Assembly: GCF_008365405.1 (NCBI RefSeq)
Contig: NZ_QOKV01000005.1
Coordinates: forward strand, 186,001-250,000
Direction: 5' to 3'
DNA length: 64,000 bases
DNA from: Azospirillum brasilense
GTDB taxonomy: Bacteria > Pseudomonadota > Alphaproteobacteria > Azospirillales > Azospirillaceae
Shown: one piece after another, positions 7,375-15,076 of the stretch
Numbering within the stretch: position 1 is the first letter of the stretch
Layout of the letters: each line of letters begins with the position of its first letter
Made by a program: the position numbers and the translations under genes
The notes under the pieces: model-generated
Databases searched by the model: none
The model's input: only the letters and a program-made list of their open reading frames with translations
What the model was told of the DNA's origin: nothing

Positions 7375-9086
7375 TCATCATTCCGCGGAATGCTGCCGGT
7401 TCGCCAACTTGGCACGCCGAAGCCCTCGTCGAACGACAGGATCGCATAGCCCGATTCCGGCCGAGGCTGCCGGTCATCAAGAGCCCGAACAATCACGCGA
7501 ACGGCTTGCAGGCTCACCTCGACCAAGTCAAACGACGCCCCAGTGAAGGTGGGATGGTTGCACCCCGGCGGGAGGATCTCCCCGTTGTCCGCGAACGGCG
7601 GTTCGGCAATGGTTTTGTCGGTGTAGAGGGCGTGCTGCAAGCATCGCCAGCAGCCCTGTCCGTCTCCGGGCATGAAGCGCGCAACGATGCCGCCACAGGC
7701 GCCAGGGGTAGCCGAAGCGTAGATGAAAGGGATGCCCCGCGCGCGCGCCCAGTCCGACAGGAAATGCTGAACGCCGACCTCCGCGGTCGCGTCGAAGATC
7801 ACGTCGACGCCGTCCAGCAGTTTTTCAAAGAGCTGGATTTCCCCTTCCTTCGGATACTTGTCGTCTGCATCGGGAGTGGCACCAATCACCATGCGATGGC
7901 CAACAACATTGGCGTGCATCCAGTTGGCGGCGATGTGGCGCACCAGGGCGCCGGTCTTGTTCTGACCGTACACCGACCGGCCGAGCGGCCACCGCACCGT
8001 TGGTCCGGGGTCGACGATGTCAGGGTCGAACAGCCGAAGTTCACCGATTCCGGCCTTCGCCAGTTCCAGGGCAATGGGCCCCCCAACGGCGCCGCAGCCG
8101 AACAGCGCAACGGTCCGGCCGCGCAGAATGGACGTGGCGGGCACCCGTGCGCCGAGATCTGACTGGCCCACCCGGACAGCTCGGATCCGATGGATGGAGG
8201 GCTTCGTCTTGGCGTTGGGACGCTTCAGCATGAAGAATTGCCAGCCTTGTCCGGCTACGCCGGGACGGATCTCCTCATCAAAGGCAATGGCCGTGAAGGC
8301 CACCTCGACGACCTCGCCGTCACGGCCAAACCTGCGCCATTTGGCCTTACCCAGGACTGGATGATCGACGACCAAGCGACGGTACTGTTCTTGAGGACTG
8401 GCTTCAAAGGCTGGGCGGGCAACTCTGGCAAACGGAACCTCGACGGTAGCAGACAGGTCCCGCGGTTTTGGAAGGCGCCAACGCGCAATTTCTCCCCTTG
8501 CCCCCGAAACCTTCGTCACCAACCCCTGCAAGGCAAAATTCTCTTCATCGGGGACCTTCAGGGAGATCGCGACGGTCAAGGTCCCGCCCACGATCTCGGC
8601 GCCCACGCGCCAGTCGCCGTCGACCATTACGTACGACGGGTCGGCATACTCGAAGTAGTTGGAAAGGACCTCGGCGTCCTCCTCCTCCTTGACCGGCCGG
8701 GGCCCAGACGGGGGCTCTGCTCCTTCCACCGGCGGTTGGTCGGCCAGGAGATCCGGCAGCCAGCGGGTCAGATGGGCCGCCAGCGTCGTTTCCGGCTCCC
8801 AGAGCTGCGTCCTTGGACCGAGCAAACACAGACTTTTACCGAACGGGTCTTGGTGTCGTTCAAACGAGACATTCGGCGCTTCAACGCGCGGACGGAAGTA
8901 GGGGTAAAGACCAGGGAAAACGGCCCTCAGCCGCAGTTCCCCGGTCTCCAGCGGGTAGTCGAGGTCGAGCGCGAGCACGCCCTTCCTTTCCGCGTCCTCA
9001 TCAACGCGGTAGGCGATGCCAGCCCGATCGAGCGCCGCAAGCTCTGCCTCACGGCGCCCTGGGTAAAGGTGCCACCAAGCCTTCAT
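7356..9086 (-). CDS. E2-E1 fusion protein (Cap2-like ubiquitin-type conjugation enzyme)
   Basis: This 576-residue protein joins an N-terminal E2-like domain to a C-terminal ThiF/E1 domain. The E2 part carries a Cys near residue 87 in GKSLCLLGPRTQLW, the usual motif around the bacterial E2 cysteine. The E1 part has the nucleotide loop VALFGCGAVGGPIALELAKA at about 326-345, the acidic strand LRLFDPD, two Cys in GCWRCL (about 481-484) and GCNHPTFTGASFD (Cys about 509), which aligns with the E1 catalytic cysteine of Cap2. The family adenylates and transfers a protein C-terminus to a target amine. The start overlaps the preceding 49-codon gene by ATGA and the stop overlaps the JAB gene, giving a tightly coupled operon. 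Confidence 0.87.
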   Translation of the reverse strand: MKAWWHLYPGRREAELAALDRAGIAYRVDEDAERKGVLALDLDYPLETGELRLRAVFPGLYPYFRPRVEAPNVSFERHQDPFGKSLCLLGPRTQLWEPETTLAAHLTRWLPDLLADQPPVEGAEPPSGPRPVKEEEDAEVLSNYFEYADPSYVMVDGDWRVGAEIVGGTLTVAISLKVPDEENFALQGLVTKVSGARGEIARWRLPKPRDLSATVEVPFARVARPAFEASPQEQYRRLVVDHPVLGKAKWRRFGRDGEVVEVAFTAIAFDEEIRPGVAGQGWQFFMLKRPNAKTKPSIHRIRAVRVGQSDLGARVPATSILRGRTVALFGCGAVGGPIALELAKAGIGELRLFDPDIVDPGPTVRWPLGRSVYGQNKTGALVRHIAANWMHANVVGHRMVIGATPDADDKYPKEGEIQLFEKLLDGVDVIFDATAEVGVQHFLSDWARARGIPFIYASATPGACGGIVARFMPGDGQGCWRCLQHALYTDKTIAEPPFADNGEILPPGCNHPTFTGASFDLVEVSLQAVRVIVRALDDRQPRPESGYAILSFDEGFGVPSWRTGSIPRNDECSCTG

Positions 9087-9232
9087 CCGACCTGCCGCGG
9101 CTTCGGGGGCACAGGCGGGTTCGCCGGGCCAGGAGGGCGGTTGTCAGGGGGGCCAGGCGGAACGTTCGGGTGGTCTGGTTTGGTAGGATGATCCGGCTTG
9201 TTCGGGTGATCCTTCCCAGGGTTCTGGCTCAT
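9083..9232 (-). CDS. 49-residue proline-rich peptide with C-terminal Gly
   Basis: The ATG at 9232 has GAGG nine bases upstream, and the stop overlaps the E2-E1 start in an ATGA junction, so it is probably translated as the first gene of the operon. The peptide is almost entirely Pro, Asp, His, Lys and Asn, with three KPDHP-like repeats near the N-terminus, and it ends in PKPRQVG. It has no recognisable ubiquitin fold and should be unstructured. Multi-ubiquitin proteins of related operons start with similar His/Pro-rich leaders, so this could be a degenerate remnant, a carrier peptide, or a conjugation substrate that uses the terminal Gly. No homologue was recognised with certainty. Confidence 0.6.
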   Translation of the reverse strand: MSQNPGKDHPNKPDHPTKPDHPNVPPGPPDNRPPGPANPPVPPKPRQVG

Positions 9233-9596
9233 AATGAGTACCTCATAATCGGTAGACTGCGGACATGTGGCATCCGGAAAGCTGAATTTCAACAGGCTGC
9301 GCTAAACTGCTGATCGCGCCTTCTGCCGGAAGACGCACCGACGGGCGATTCATAGAGTTACCCGTGTGCTGGTCATCTATGTGTCCGACCAAGACAGCTT
9401 CAGAATGAGGGCGTCCGTTTTGCCGGACGCATGGAAAAGCGCTTGGTAGCACGAGCTACCGGCGTAGAAGGGCTGTGATGCAGTGCCAAATTCACCGCGC
9501 TGAACGACGTGCTTCGCTGTTAGAGCCGCGCAGAGGTTGCTGGCGTTCGAACGCCTGATCGAAGGCCGGTGCCGCCTGTATGGCAGCCTGGCCCCT
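9233..9596. other. Intergenic region upstream of the conjugation operon
   Basis: This 364-base stretch separates the start of the Pro-rich peptide gene from the end of the XRE regulator; both are on the minus strand. It should contain the promoter of the conjugation operon, in its left part and reading leftward. No convincing gene, repeat or terminator was seen. An upstream in-frame ATG at 9292 would add 20 residues to the peptide but lacks a better ribosome-binding site. Confidence 0.4.
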
Positions 9597-10319
9597 TCAC
9601 CCGATGTGGGTCGGAACGAGCACGAACTCCCGCTTGGCCGCGCCGGGGTCGGTGAGCTTGGGGAAGAAGCCGATGACCGCGACCTTCACCGGGCCGAAGC
9701 GGGAGTCGGCGTCGTAGGTGGTGTGCAGCGCCGTGTAGCCCCGGCGCTCGACCGCCTGCACGTCGGCCAGCAGCGAGGTGTAGATCTCGCGCTTCTTCAC
9801 CGGCTCGCCCGGCCCAGCCAGATCGCTGAGCATGAACGAGTAGACGTCCAGGTTCTCGCGCAGGATGGCAACCGCCTCGGCCGCGTCCGGCGTGCACCGG
9901 CCGTCATCGACCAGGTAGGCCTGGCAGCCCAGCAGGGCGGCGGCCTGTGGCTGCGTCTTCAGCGGTGCGCAGGGCACGGCCAGTCTGCCCTCGAAGAACC
10001 GCATCGTCTCCATAAGCGACTCATCGAAGCCGCGGCGCGACCGCGGGCGGTGGAAGTCGCCTTCCTTGAACTCGAGCGCCACCGCCACGCGGTCCAGCGA
10101 CTCGGTGCTCACCGCCTCGCCGCGCTCGATCCGCTCGACCGTCGACAGGGAGACGGCCGCGAACTGCGCCAGCGTCTCCTGCTTCCAGCCGCGCAGGCGG
10201 CGCCACGCCGTGACCAGCGCGGCGATCTCCTGCGGCGACGCGATGAACAGCGCGTCGGGGTCGTCCATGAGGTTGGCGTCGTCGGTGTGGCCAGTGAAGT
10301 TCGGATCGTGGAAGCCCAT
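9597..10319 (-). CDS. XRE-family helix-turn-helix transcriptional regulator
   Basis: This protein of about 240 residues has an N-terminal Xre/Cro helix-turn-helix (about residues 30-85) containing WKQETLAQFAAVSLSTVERI, which binds DNA. The C-terminal part (about 120-240) is of unknown fold and might sense a ligand. The start chosen is ATG 10319, which has AAGGAGA nine bases upstream; an in-frame start at 10376 exists but has no comparable site. It stands alone between the defence genes and the copper genes, both of which it could regulate. Its target is unknown. Confidence 0.75.
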   Translation of the reverse strand: MGFHDPNFTGHTDDANLMDDPDALFIASPQEIAALVTAWRRLRGWKQETLAQFAAVSLSTVERIERGEAVSTESLDRVAVALEFKEGDFHRPRSRRGFDESLMETMRFFEGRLAVPCAPLKTQPQAAALLGCQAYLVDDGRCTPDAAEAVAILRENLDVYSFMLSDLAGPGEPVKKREIYTSLLADVQAVERRGYTALHTTYDADSRFGPVKVAVIGFFPKLTDPGAAKREFVLVPTHIG

Positions 10320-10582
10320 CGTGCTGTCTCCTTGGTCATCGGGTGCCGCGGATGATGGCGCGATGGGCCGAACCAAAGGAGGCCGGAAAACCCTTCAGCG
10401 AACGGAATGCCCCGTCGCGGATTGAACACTTATGGTCGGCGTGGGACCGTTATGGTCCTCCCGGTGAGACGTGTGCACGCTGATTGCTCTGCGGGTCCGC
10501 GCCTTCCAACGCAGCAGCAGGGTCGTGGTGAGAAGCCTTAGCAGCATGATGAGGCGTCCTGTGATGCGGTGAGTGAGCCCGC

Positions 10583-11008
10583 TCAGTGGCCATGCGCTTG
10601 GTGGCAGGCCACTGTCGCTTCAGGGTTCGCCAAGTCGTGCAGGATCGGGCAGTCCGGCCGGTGGTCGCCGTGGCAGGCGTCGGCAAGCTCGCGCAGCGTG
10701 TCGGCCATCGCCTGCATCTCGGCGATCTTCGCCTCGAGCTCGGCGACGTGGTCCAGCGCCACCCGCTTCACCTCGGTGCTGGCGCGGTCCTTGTCCCGCC
10801 ACAGCCCGACCAGGTGCTGGATGCGCTCGATGCTGAAGCCCAGCGTCCGCGCCCGCTTCACGAACCGTAGGATGTTCACCTCCTGCTTTGTGTAGACCCG
10901 GTACCCTGAGGCGGTGCGCCCCGCCTCGGGGATGAGCCCGATGCTCTCGTAGTAGCGGATGAGCTTGGCATTCACGCTGGACGCCTTGGCCGCTTGCCCG
11001 ATGTTCAT
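10583..11008 (-). CDS. cueR: Cu(I)-responsive MerR-family regulator CueR
   Basis: This 141-residue protein starts with the MerR winged helix (MNIGQAAKASSVNAKLIRYY, then GYRVYTKQEV) and has a dimerisation helix at about 80-110. The Cu(I) ligands of CueR are exactly placed: C112 and C120 in ACHGDHRPDC, with a further C135 and a His-rich tail (CHQAHGH). CueR twists promoters with an over-long spacer to activate copper efflux genes. Three matching operators are present in this window at 12176, 34640 and 45172. The gene is followed by no co-directional partner and lies just downstream of the DUF305 and copZ genes. Confidence 0.92.
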   Translation of the reverse strand: MNIGQAAKASSVNAKLIRYYESIGLIPEAGRTASGYRVYTKQEVNILRFVKRARTLGFSIERIQHLVGLWRDKDRASTEVKRVALDHVAELEAKIAEMQAMADTLRELADACHGDHRPDCPILHDLANPEATVACHQAHGH

Positions 11009-11081
11009 GTCCGCCTCCCTGTTCCATGTGCCCCGATCCCGCCGGTCACGCCGGGCACCGGCCCGGGCGCGACCGGCGTTC

Positions 11082-11900
11082 TCAACGCGCCATCGCCTTG
11101 TGGTTCATCTGTCCGTGACCCATGGCATCGTGGTTCATCGCGCCGTGGTCCATCTGGCCGTGTCCGCCGTGCATGGACATGCCGTGCACCATGGACGGGT
11201 CGAGCTGGATGGTGCTGGCGTCGCCGGGGAAGCGGTCGATGACGCTCTCCAGGAACCCGATCTCGTAGGTCTGGTCCTGGACGATGTCGAGGTTCATCCG
11301 CCGCAGGAGCCCGTTCTCGCCCTTCGGGTCGGCGTTGTAGGCGCGTGCCATGTCGAGCGCGCCTTGATGGTGCACGATCATCGCCTTGGCCCAGCGCACG
11401 TCGTACTCATCGACCGCGCCCGGCGTCATGAGGTGGTCGAGGGCCGTCGGCGGCGGTGCCTTCACGTAAGCCAGCTGGTGCTCCAGCCCTTCGGTGGCCA
11501 CCGGCCGCCGAACGAGCTTCGTCGCGCCGAAGTCGGCCAGCACCTTGGGCGGCTGCTCGACCTGCCGCTTCACCTCCTCGAGTACGGCGATCTCATAGCG
11601 CTGGTTGGTGATGATGGCGCCCGCCATGTTCCTCAGAACCGGGTTCTTGCCCTTGGCCAGGTACTCCTCGGACATCGTCAGCGCGCCCGCATGGTGCTCG
11701 CGCATGCCGGTCACGTAATCCAGGTCGGCCTTCACAACGGCGGGGTCCACCGTGCCGCCCGAGACCAAGTCGATCTCATAGACGGCGGTGTCGTGCCGGT
11801 CCCCGGCGCCACCGCCGTCCGCCATGGCGGACGAGGTCGCAGAGAGCGTCAGGACGAGGGCCAAAACGCTGCCCAGCAGCGTGTTCGCCTTCATGGACAT
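11082..11900 (-). CDS. Exported DUF305-family protein with Met/His-rich copper-binding tail
   Basis: This 272-residue protein has a signal peptide (MSMKANTLLGSVLALVLTLS, cleavage near SAMA-DG). It contains two DUF305-like units: MREHHAGALTMSEEYLAKG near residue 70 and MIVHHQGALDMARAYN near 180, each with the HH-x-G-A-L core. The C-terminal 40 residues are repeats of Met, His and Gly (for example MHGGHGQMDHGAMNH). DUF305 proteins include the periplasmic copper-binding CopM. Its place between cueR and copZ, downstream of a CueR operator, supports copper binding in the periplasm. Confidence 0.8.
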   Translation of the reverse strand: MSMKANTLLGSVLALVLTLSATSSAMADGGGAGDRHDTAVYEIDLVSGGTVDPAVVKADLDYVTGMREHHAGALTMSEEYLAKGKNPVLRNMAGAIITNQRYEIAVLEEVKRQVEQPPKVLADFGATKLVRRPVATEGLEHQLAYVKAPPPTALDHLMTPGAVDEYDVRWAKAMIVHHQGALDMARAYNADPKGENGLLRRMNLDIVQDQTYEIGFLESVIDRFPGDASTIQLDPSMVHGMSMHGGHGQMDHGAMNHDAMGHGQMNHKAMAR

Positions 11901-11912
11901 GATGCGTGTTCC

Positions 11913-12113
11913 TCAAGCGGCGGGCGCGGCGTCGTAGCCCGCGTCGGCCAGGGTGCGGATGATCAGGTCGGCGCCGACGTCGCCCTTGACGGCGAGGCGG
12001 CGGTTGGGCGGGTCGGCCTGGATGTCCTTAATGCCGGGGACAGCGACCAGGGCCTTGCGGATGGCGTTGGCGCAACCGCCGCACGTCATGCCGGGAACGG
12101 TGAACTGCAACAT
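11913..12113 (-). CDS. copZ: Copper chaperone, heavy-metal-associated domain (CopZ)
   Basis: This 66-residue protein is a single HMA domain with the Cu(I) site MTCGGC (C11 and C14) and the usual ferredoxin-like length. It delivers Cu(I) in the cytoplasm, probably to CopA encoded at 45289. The start is ATG 12113, preceded by GAGGAGG; the longer in-frame reading from 12236 crosses the promoter and is rejected. A CueR operator 63 bases upstream of the start should control it together with the DUF305 gene that follows 12 bases downstream. Confidence 0.9.
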   Translation of the reverse strand: MLQFTVPGMTCGGCANAIRKALVAVPGIKDIQADPPNRRLAVKGDVGADLIIRTLADAGYDAAPAA

Positions 12114-12175
12114 GGGTATCCTCCTCGACGGGGTCCTTCCGGACTGGTCCGGTTCGTCTCTGGAGGAGAGCGTCC

Positions 12176-12196
12176 ACCTTCCAGTCATTGGAAGGT
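12176..12196 (-). promoter_or_regulatory. CueR operator of copZ
   Basis: A perfect inverted repeat with arms ACCTTCCA and TGGAAGGT and a 5-base spacer overlaps a -35 TTGACC read on the minus strand, as in CueR/MerR-type promoters with an elongated spacer. The same 21 bases occur at 45172-45192 upstream of copA. Confidence 0.85.
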
Positions 12197-12239
12197 CAAC
12201 GGTCTTGTGGAAGCCTCCCCAAGGCGTTGCACGCATGCC

Positions 12240-12860
12240 TCATCCGCTTTGCCTGCATGCGCAGCCCTCGTACATGAAGCCCAGGAGCTTGATGCCGGGG
12301 AGGTAGCCCACCTTCAGGTCCGTGATGCGGAACCCGGCCGCGTGAATGAGGTCGTCGATCTTCCGATCCAAATGGCAGCCTCCCGCGCACTTCCTCCACA
12401 GCGGCGTCAGGCGATGTTGCCAGCGGCGGACGCCGGGGTCAGGCGCGAGGCCGTGTTCGGCGAAGCGCAACTGCCCACCCGGCCTGAGCACCCGGCGAGC
12501 CTCCCGCAGTGCCGCGACCGGATCGGGTATGCTGCACAGCGACCAAGTCACCACCACTGTGTCAAAGCTGCTGTCGGGAAAAGGCAGCTGCTCCGCAGTC
12601 TGCTCAATCAGGGTCACAGGGCGGGGTGACACGGCCGCCGCTCGCCGCACCAGGGCCAGCAACTCCGGAGACGTGTCCACGCCAACGATCTCCTCGGCCG
12701 CTCCGCCGTAGAACGGGAGGTTGCGCCCGGACCCGATCCCGATTTCGAGAACACGCCCCCGCGCACCGCCGACGACGCGGGAGCGGAAATCCCTGAGCAT
12801 CGCCTGCCCCATCGCCCAGTCGGTGAGCCGCGGCAGTATGTGATGCTGATACAGGCTCAT
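12240..12860 (-). CDS. Class I SAM-dependent methyltransferase
   Basis: This 206-residue protein has SAM-binding motif I (GRVLEIGIGSGRNLPFY), the acidic motif II (IVGVDTSPEL) and the later motifs FDTVVVTWSLCSIPDP and LRPGGQLRFAEHG, so it is a UbiE/Methyltransf_11-type enzyme. Two cysteine pairs near the C-terminus (CAGGC and CAC) could bind metal. The start is ATG 12860, preceded by GAGGG; an upstream in-frame ATG at 12902 is possible. It lies next to the copZ promoter in a copper/sulfur region, but the substrate is unknown. Confidence 0.75.
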   Translation of the reverse strand: MSLYQHHILPRLTDWAMGQAMLRDFRSRVVGGARGRVLEIGIGSGRNLPFYGGAAEEIVGVDTSPELLALVRRAAAVSPRPVTLIEQTAEQLPFPDSSFDTVVVTWSLCSIPDPVAALREARRVLRPGGQLRFAEHGLAPDPGVRRWQHRLTPLWRKCAGGCHLDRKIDDLIHAAGFRITDLKVGYLPGIKLLGFMYEGCACRQSG

Positions 12861-12915
12861 GCCCTCGTGTCCCTGGAGGTTTCCCGCCCGCAGGCCCTTC
12901 ACGCTTCAAGGCGGC

Positions 12916-13413
12916 TCAATACGACAGCAGCGCAAACCCCCGGAGTTGGCAATCCGCCACGGCAGTCATGGCAGACAGGGCAACGCCGACACAGGGGTGT
13001 GTCGCCTCCGGCTCCAGGCCACGCTCGGCGAGGGCCTGTCCGCAAACAAAGAGTCGGACGCCCTGCTCGTCAAGCCGCTCGAGCAAGAGGGCATTCGGGT
13101 TGCCACCGGAATGCAAGCGACGGTGGGCGTCGTCGGCCAGCATCGCCCGCGTTGCGGCCCCAGCCCCCACCACCACGACGTCCAGCCGCTTTGCACTGCC
13201 GACATCGGCCGCGTACAGGTTCAGGAACCGGGCCACCCGCTCCAGACCGGGGTTCACCCGGTCCTCCTCTGGAGGGGCCTGCGTCACGCTGAACACGACC
13301 TTGTAGTCGAGCGCCGGGTCGAATCGCAGTGCCGCGTTCGGAAAGAACCAGGCGCCGCCGAACCCGTCGATCACGGGCTTCTGCACGCGCTGCATCGGCT
13401 TGTCCATGCTCAT
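12916..13413 (-). CDS. DsrE-family sulfur-relay-like protein
   Basis: This 165-residue protein has the DsrE/DsrF-like fold pattern: FSVTQAPPEE, then LDVVVVGAGAATRAML, then LDEQGVRLFVCGQAL with the frequently conserved Cys, and a C-terminal CVGVALSAMT. DsrE-like proteins carry or bind sulfur. It sits between the methyltransferase and the nucleotidase/SoxB-like gene, transcribed with them. The start ATG 13413 has GAAGG at good distance; an ATG at 13428 would add five residues. Confidence 0.65.
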   Translation of the reverse strand: MSMDKPMQRVQKPVIDGFGGAWFFPNAALRFDPALDYKVVFSVTQAPPEEDRVNPGLERVARFLNLYAADVGSAKRLDVVVVGAGAATRAMLADDAHRRLHSGGNPNALLLERLDEQGVRLFVCGQALAERGLEPEATHPCVGVALSAMTAVADCQLRGFALLSY

Positions 13414-13431
13414 TCCTGAACCTTCCATGCG

Positions 13432-15027
13432 TTATTGCCCGGAGGCAGCCTTGACGAGGCGCACGTCGCCCAGAGCTGGGGACGCCACCTTTTCCATGGC
13501 CCTCAGGGCCGTCTCGACGATCTCCGTCACCTTGCGGTCGAGCTTGTGTACATCCTGGCCCCCTTGAAAGGTCGTGTAGCCGTGCGTGCCCTTGAGCATG
13601 CCGGTGTGCGTGACGACCGAGTAGAGGCGTGCATCATCAAGAGGCTTTCCGTCGACCTCGAGCGTGCCCACGCGCTGGCCACGGGGGCGGTTCAGGTCGA
13701 CCGACCACCGCAGCCCCGTGGTCTGCACCAGCCCGCCAACGCGCTCCTGCGGGCGCTCCGGCTTCTGGTTGGCCGCGCTCCGCTCGAGCACCTCCCGCAG
13801 TTGCGCGCCCGTCAGCTTCAGGGTGACGACCCGAGAGGGATGGGGCAGCAGGGCGTAGAGATCCTCGCGCGTGACCGGGCCGGGACCGATGGACACGCCG
13901 TAGCCCACGCCGGGAAGCAGTGCGACCTCGGCGCCCGTCTCCGTGCGCAGGATGTCGCCAACCAAACGGTCGAAGGGGCTCTCCGAGCGATAGCGCCGAC
14001 CGATGCGGTCCCGCGCCGTCGCCATGACCTCGGTTAGCCGCTCACGGAATGGGGCGCGGAGGTCCTCGATGATCTGGGTGACCTGCGGGTCGGCCGGGAC
14101 GTCCGCCGACCAGAGCGTGTGGTTGGTTGCGCGCACCCCCGCGAGCTTCCCGTCGGCGACCCGGATCTCCACCTCGCCCAGCACCGTGCCGTCGGAGGCG
14201 GCCTGGACGATCCGGGTTTCGCCCACTTTGTCCGGATTCTGTAGGTCATCATGCGAGTGCGCGGCGACGATAACGTCGATCCCGGGGACCTGCCGTGCAA
14301 GCTCACGGTCGACCTTCGTGCCCTGATGCGAGACGACGACCACCACGTCCGCCCTCGCCCGGATCTCCGGTACGTGACGGCGGGCTGCCTCGATGCCGTC
14401 GGTGAAGGACAGGCTGGCCACGTTGTCGGGATCGGTCGTGAGCGGGGTGTTGTGGTAGCCGAGCGCGAGCAGCCCCACCCGGATGCCGCCCGTATCCACC
14501 ACCATGGTCGGGTCACCCAGGAATGGCTGGCCCGTCGTGCGGTCCAGGACGTTGGCCCCGCGCATCGGGAACCGGACCATCTCCTGCAACTCGCGGGTCC
14601 GCTCGGCGCCGTAGTCGAAGTCGTGGTTGCCGAAGGCCATGAACCGCACCCCGACGGCGTCCATCATCCGTACCATGGCCTCACCGCGGGTCAGGTTTCC
14701 GAGCAGGTCGTCGCTGAAGGCATCGCCGCCGTGTACCAGAATGACGCGATCCGCCCCACGCTCTTGGCGGATGCGCTGCACGGCCGTTGCCAGATGCGCG
14801 ATGCCGCCGACCGTTCCGGCGCGCTCGAATTCCTGCGGCTCCCGACCCGGGTCGCCAGTCTGCGCGGTTGCATTGCCGGGGGCGACCCGGACTGGCATGT
14901 GCCGCCCATGAAAGTCGTTGACGTGAAGCAGCGTGACGGTGCCGTTCTTGGGCCCGGTGGCAGAACCGCCTTCCATTGGCGCGGCGAACAGCGGCAGCGC
15001 CATGGCCGCTGCGATCAGATGGCGCAT
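13432..15027 (-). CDS. Exported metallophosphoesterase / 5'-nucleotidase (UshA/SoxB family)
   Basis: This protein of about 531 residues has a signal peptide (MRHLIAAAMALPLFAAP) and the two domains of the family. The N-terminal metallophosphoesterase has LLHVNDFHGR, GGDAF, GNHDFDYG and AAHSHDD. The C-terminal 5-nucleotidase domain contains VGDILRTETGAEVALLPG and YSVVTHTGML. The family hydrolyses nucleotides outside the cytoplasm; SoxB, a relative, removes sulfate from SoxYZ. The sulfur-gene neighbourhood makes a SoxB-like role conceivable, but no soxYZ is seen. The ATG at 15027 is chosen for the GAGAGG before it. Confidence 0.8.
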   Translation of the reverse strand: MRHLIAAAMALPLFAAPMEGGSATGPKNGTVTLLHVNDFHGRHMPVRVAPGNATAQTGDPGREPQEFERAGTVGGIAHLATAVQRIRQERGADRVILVHGGDAFSDDLLGNLTRGEAMVRMMDAVGVRFMAFGNHDFDYGAERTRELQEMVRFPMRGANVLDRTTGQPFLGDPTMVVDTGGIRVGLLALGYHNTPLTTDPDNVASLSFTDGIEAARRHVPEIRARADVVVVVSHQGTKVDRELARQVPGIDVIVAAHSHDDLQNPDKVGETRIVQAASDGTVLGEVEIRVADGKLAGVRATNHTLWSADVPADPQVTQIIEDLRAPFRERLTEVMATARDRIGRRYRSESPFDRLVGDILRTETGAEVALLPGVGYGVSIGPGPVTREDLYALLPHPSRVVTLKLTGAQLREVLERSAANQKPERPQERVGGLVQTTGLRWSVDLNRPRGQRVGTLEVDGKPLDDARLYSVVTHTGMLKGTHGYTTFQGGQDVHKLDRKVTEIVETALRAMEKVASPALGDVRLVKAASGQ

Positions 15028-15076
15028 AAACTTGCCTCTCATGTCTTGACCGTGGCAGGAGCCTTGGGCGTGCGCT

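Noticed and set aside
11913..12236. A longer copZ start (40 extra residues)
   Set aside because: The extension crosses the CueR promoter. ATG 12113 has a strong ribosome-binding site and gives the usual 66-residue HMA protein.
13432..15027. Calling the 5'-nucleotidase-like gene SoxB
   Set aside because: SoxB shares the fold, but no soxYZ or soxAX is present and the motifs fit general exported 5'-nucleotidases equally well.
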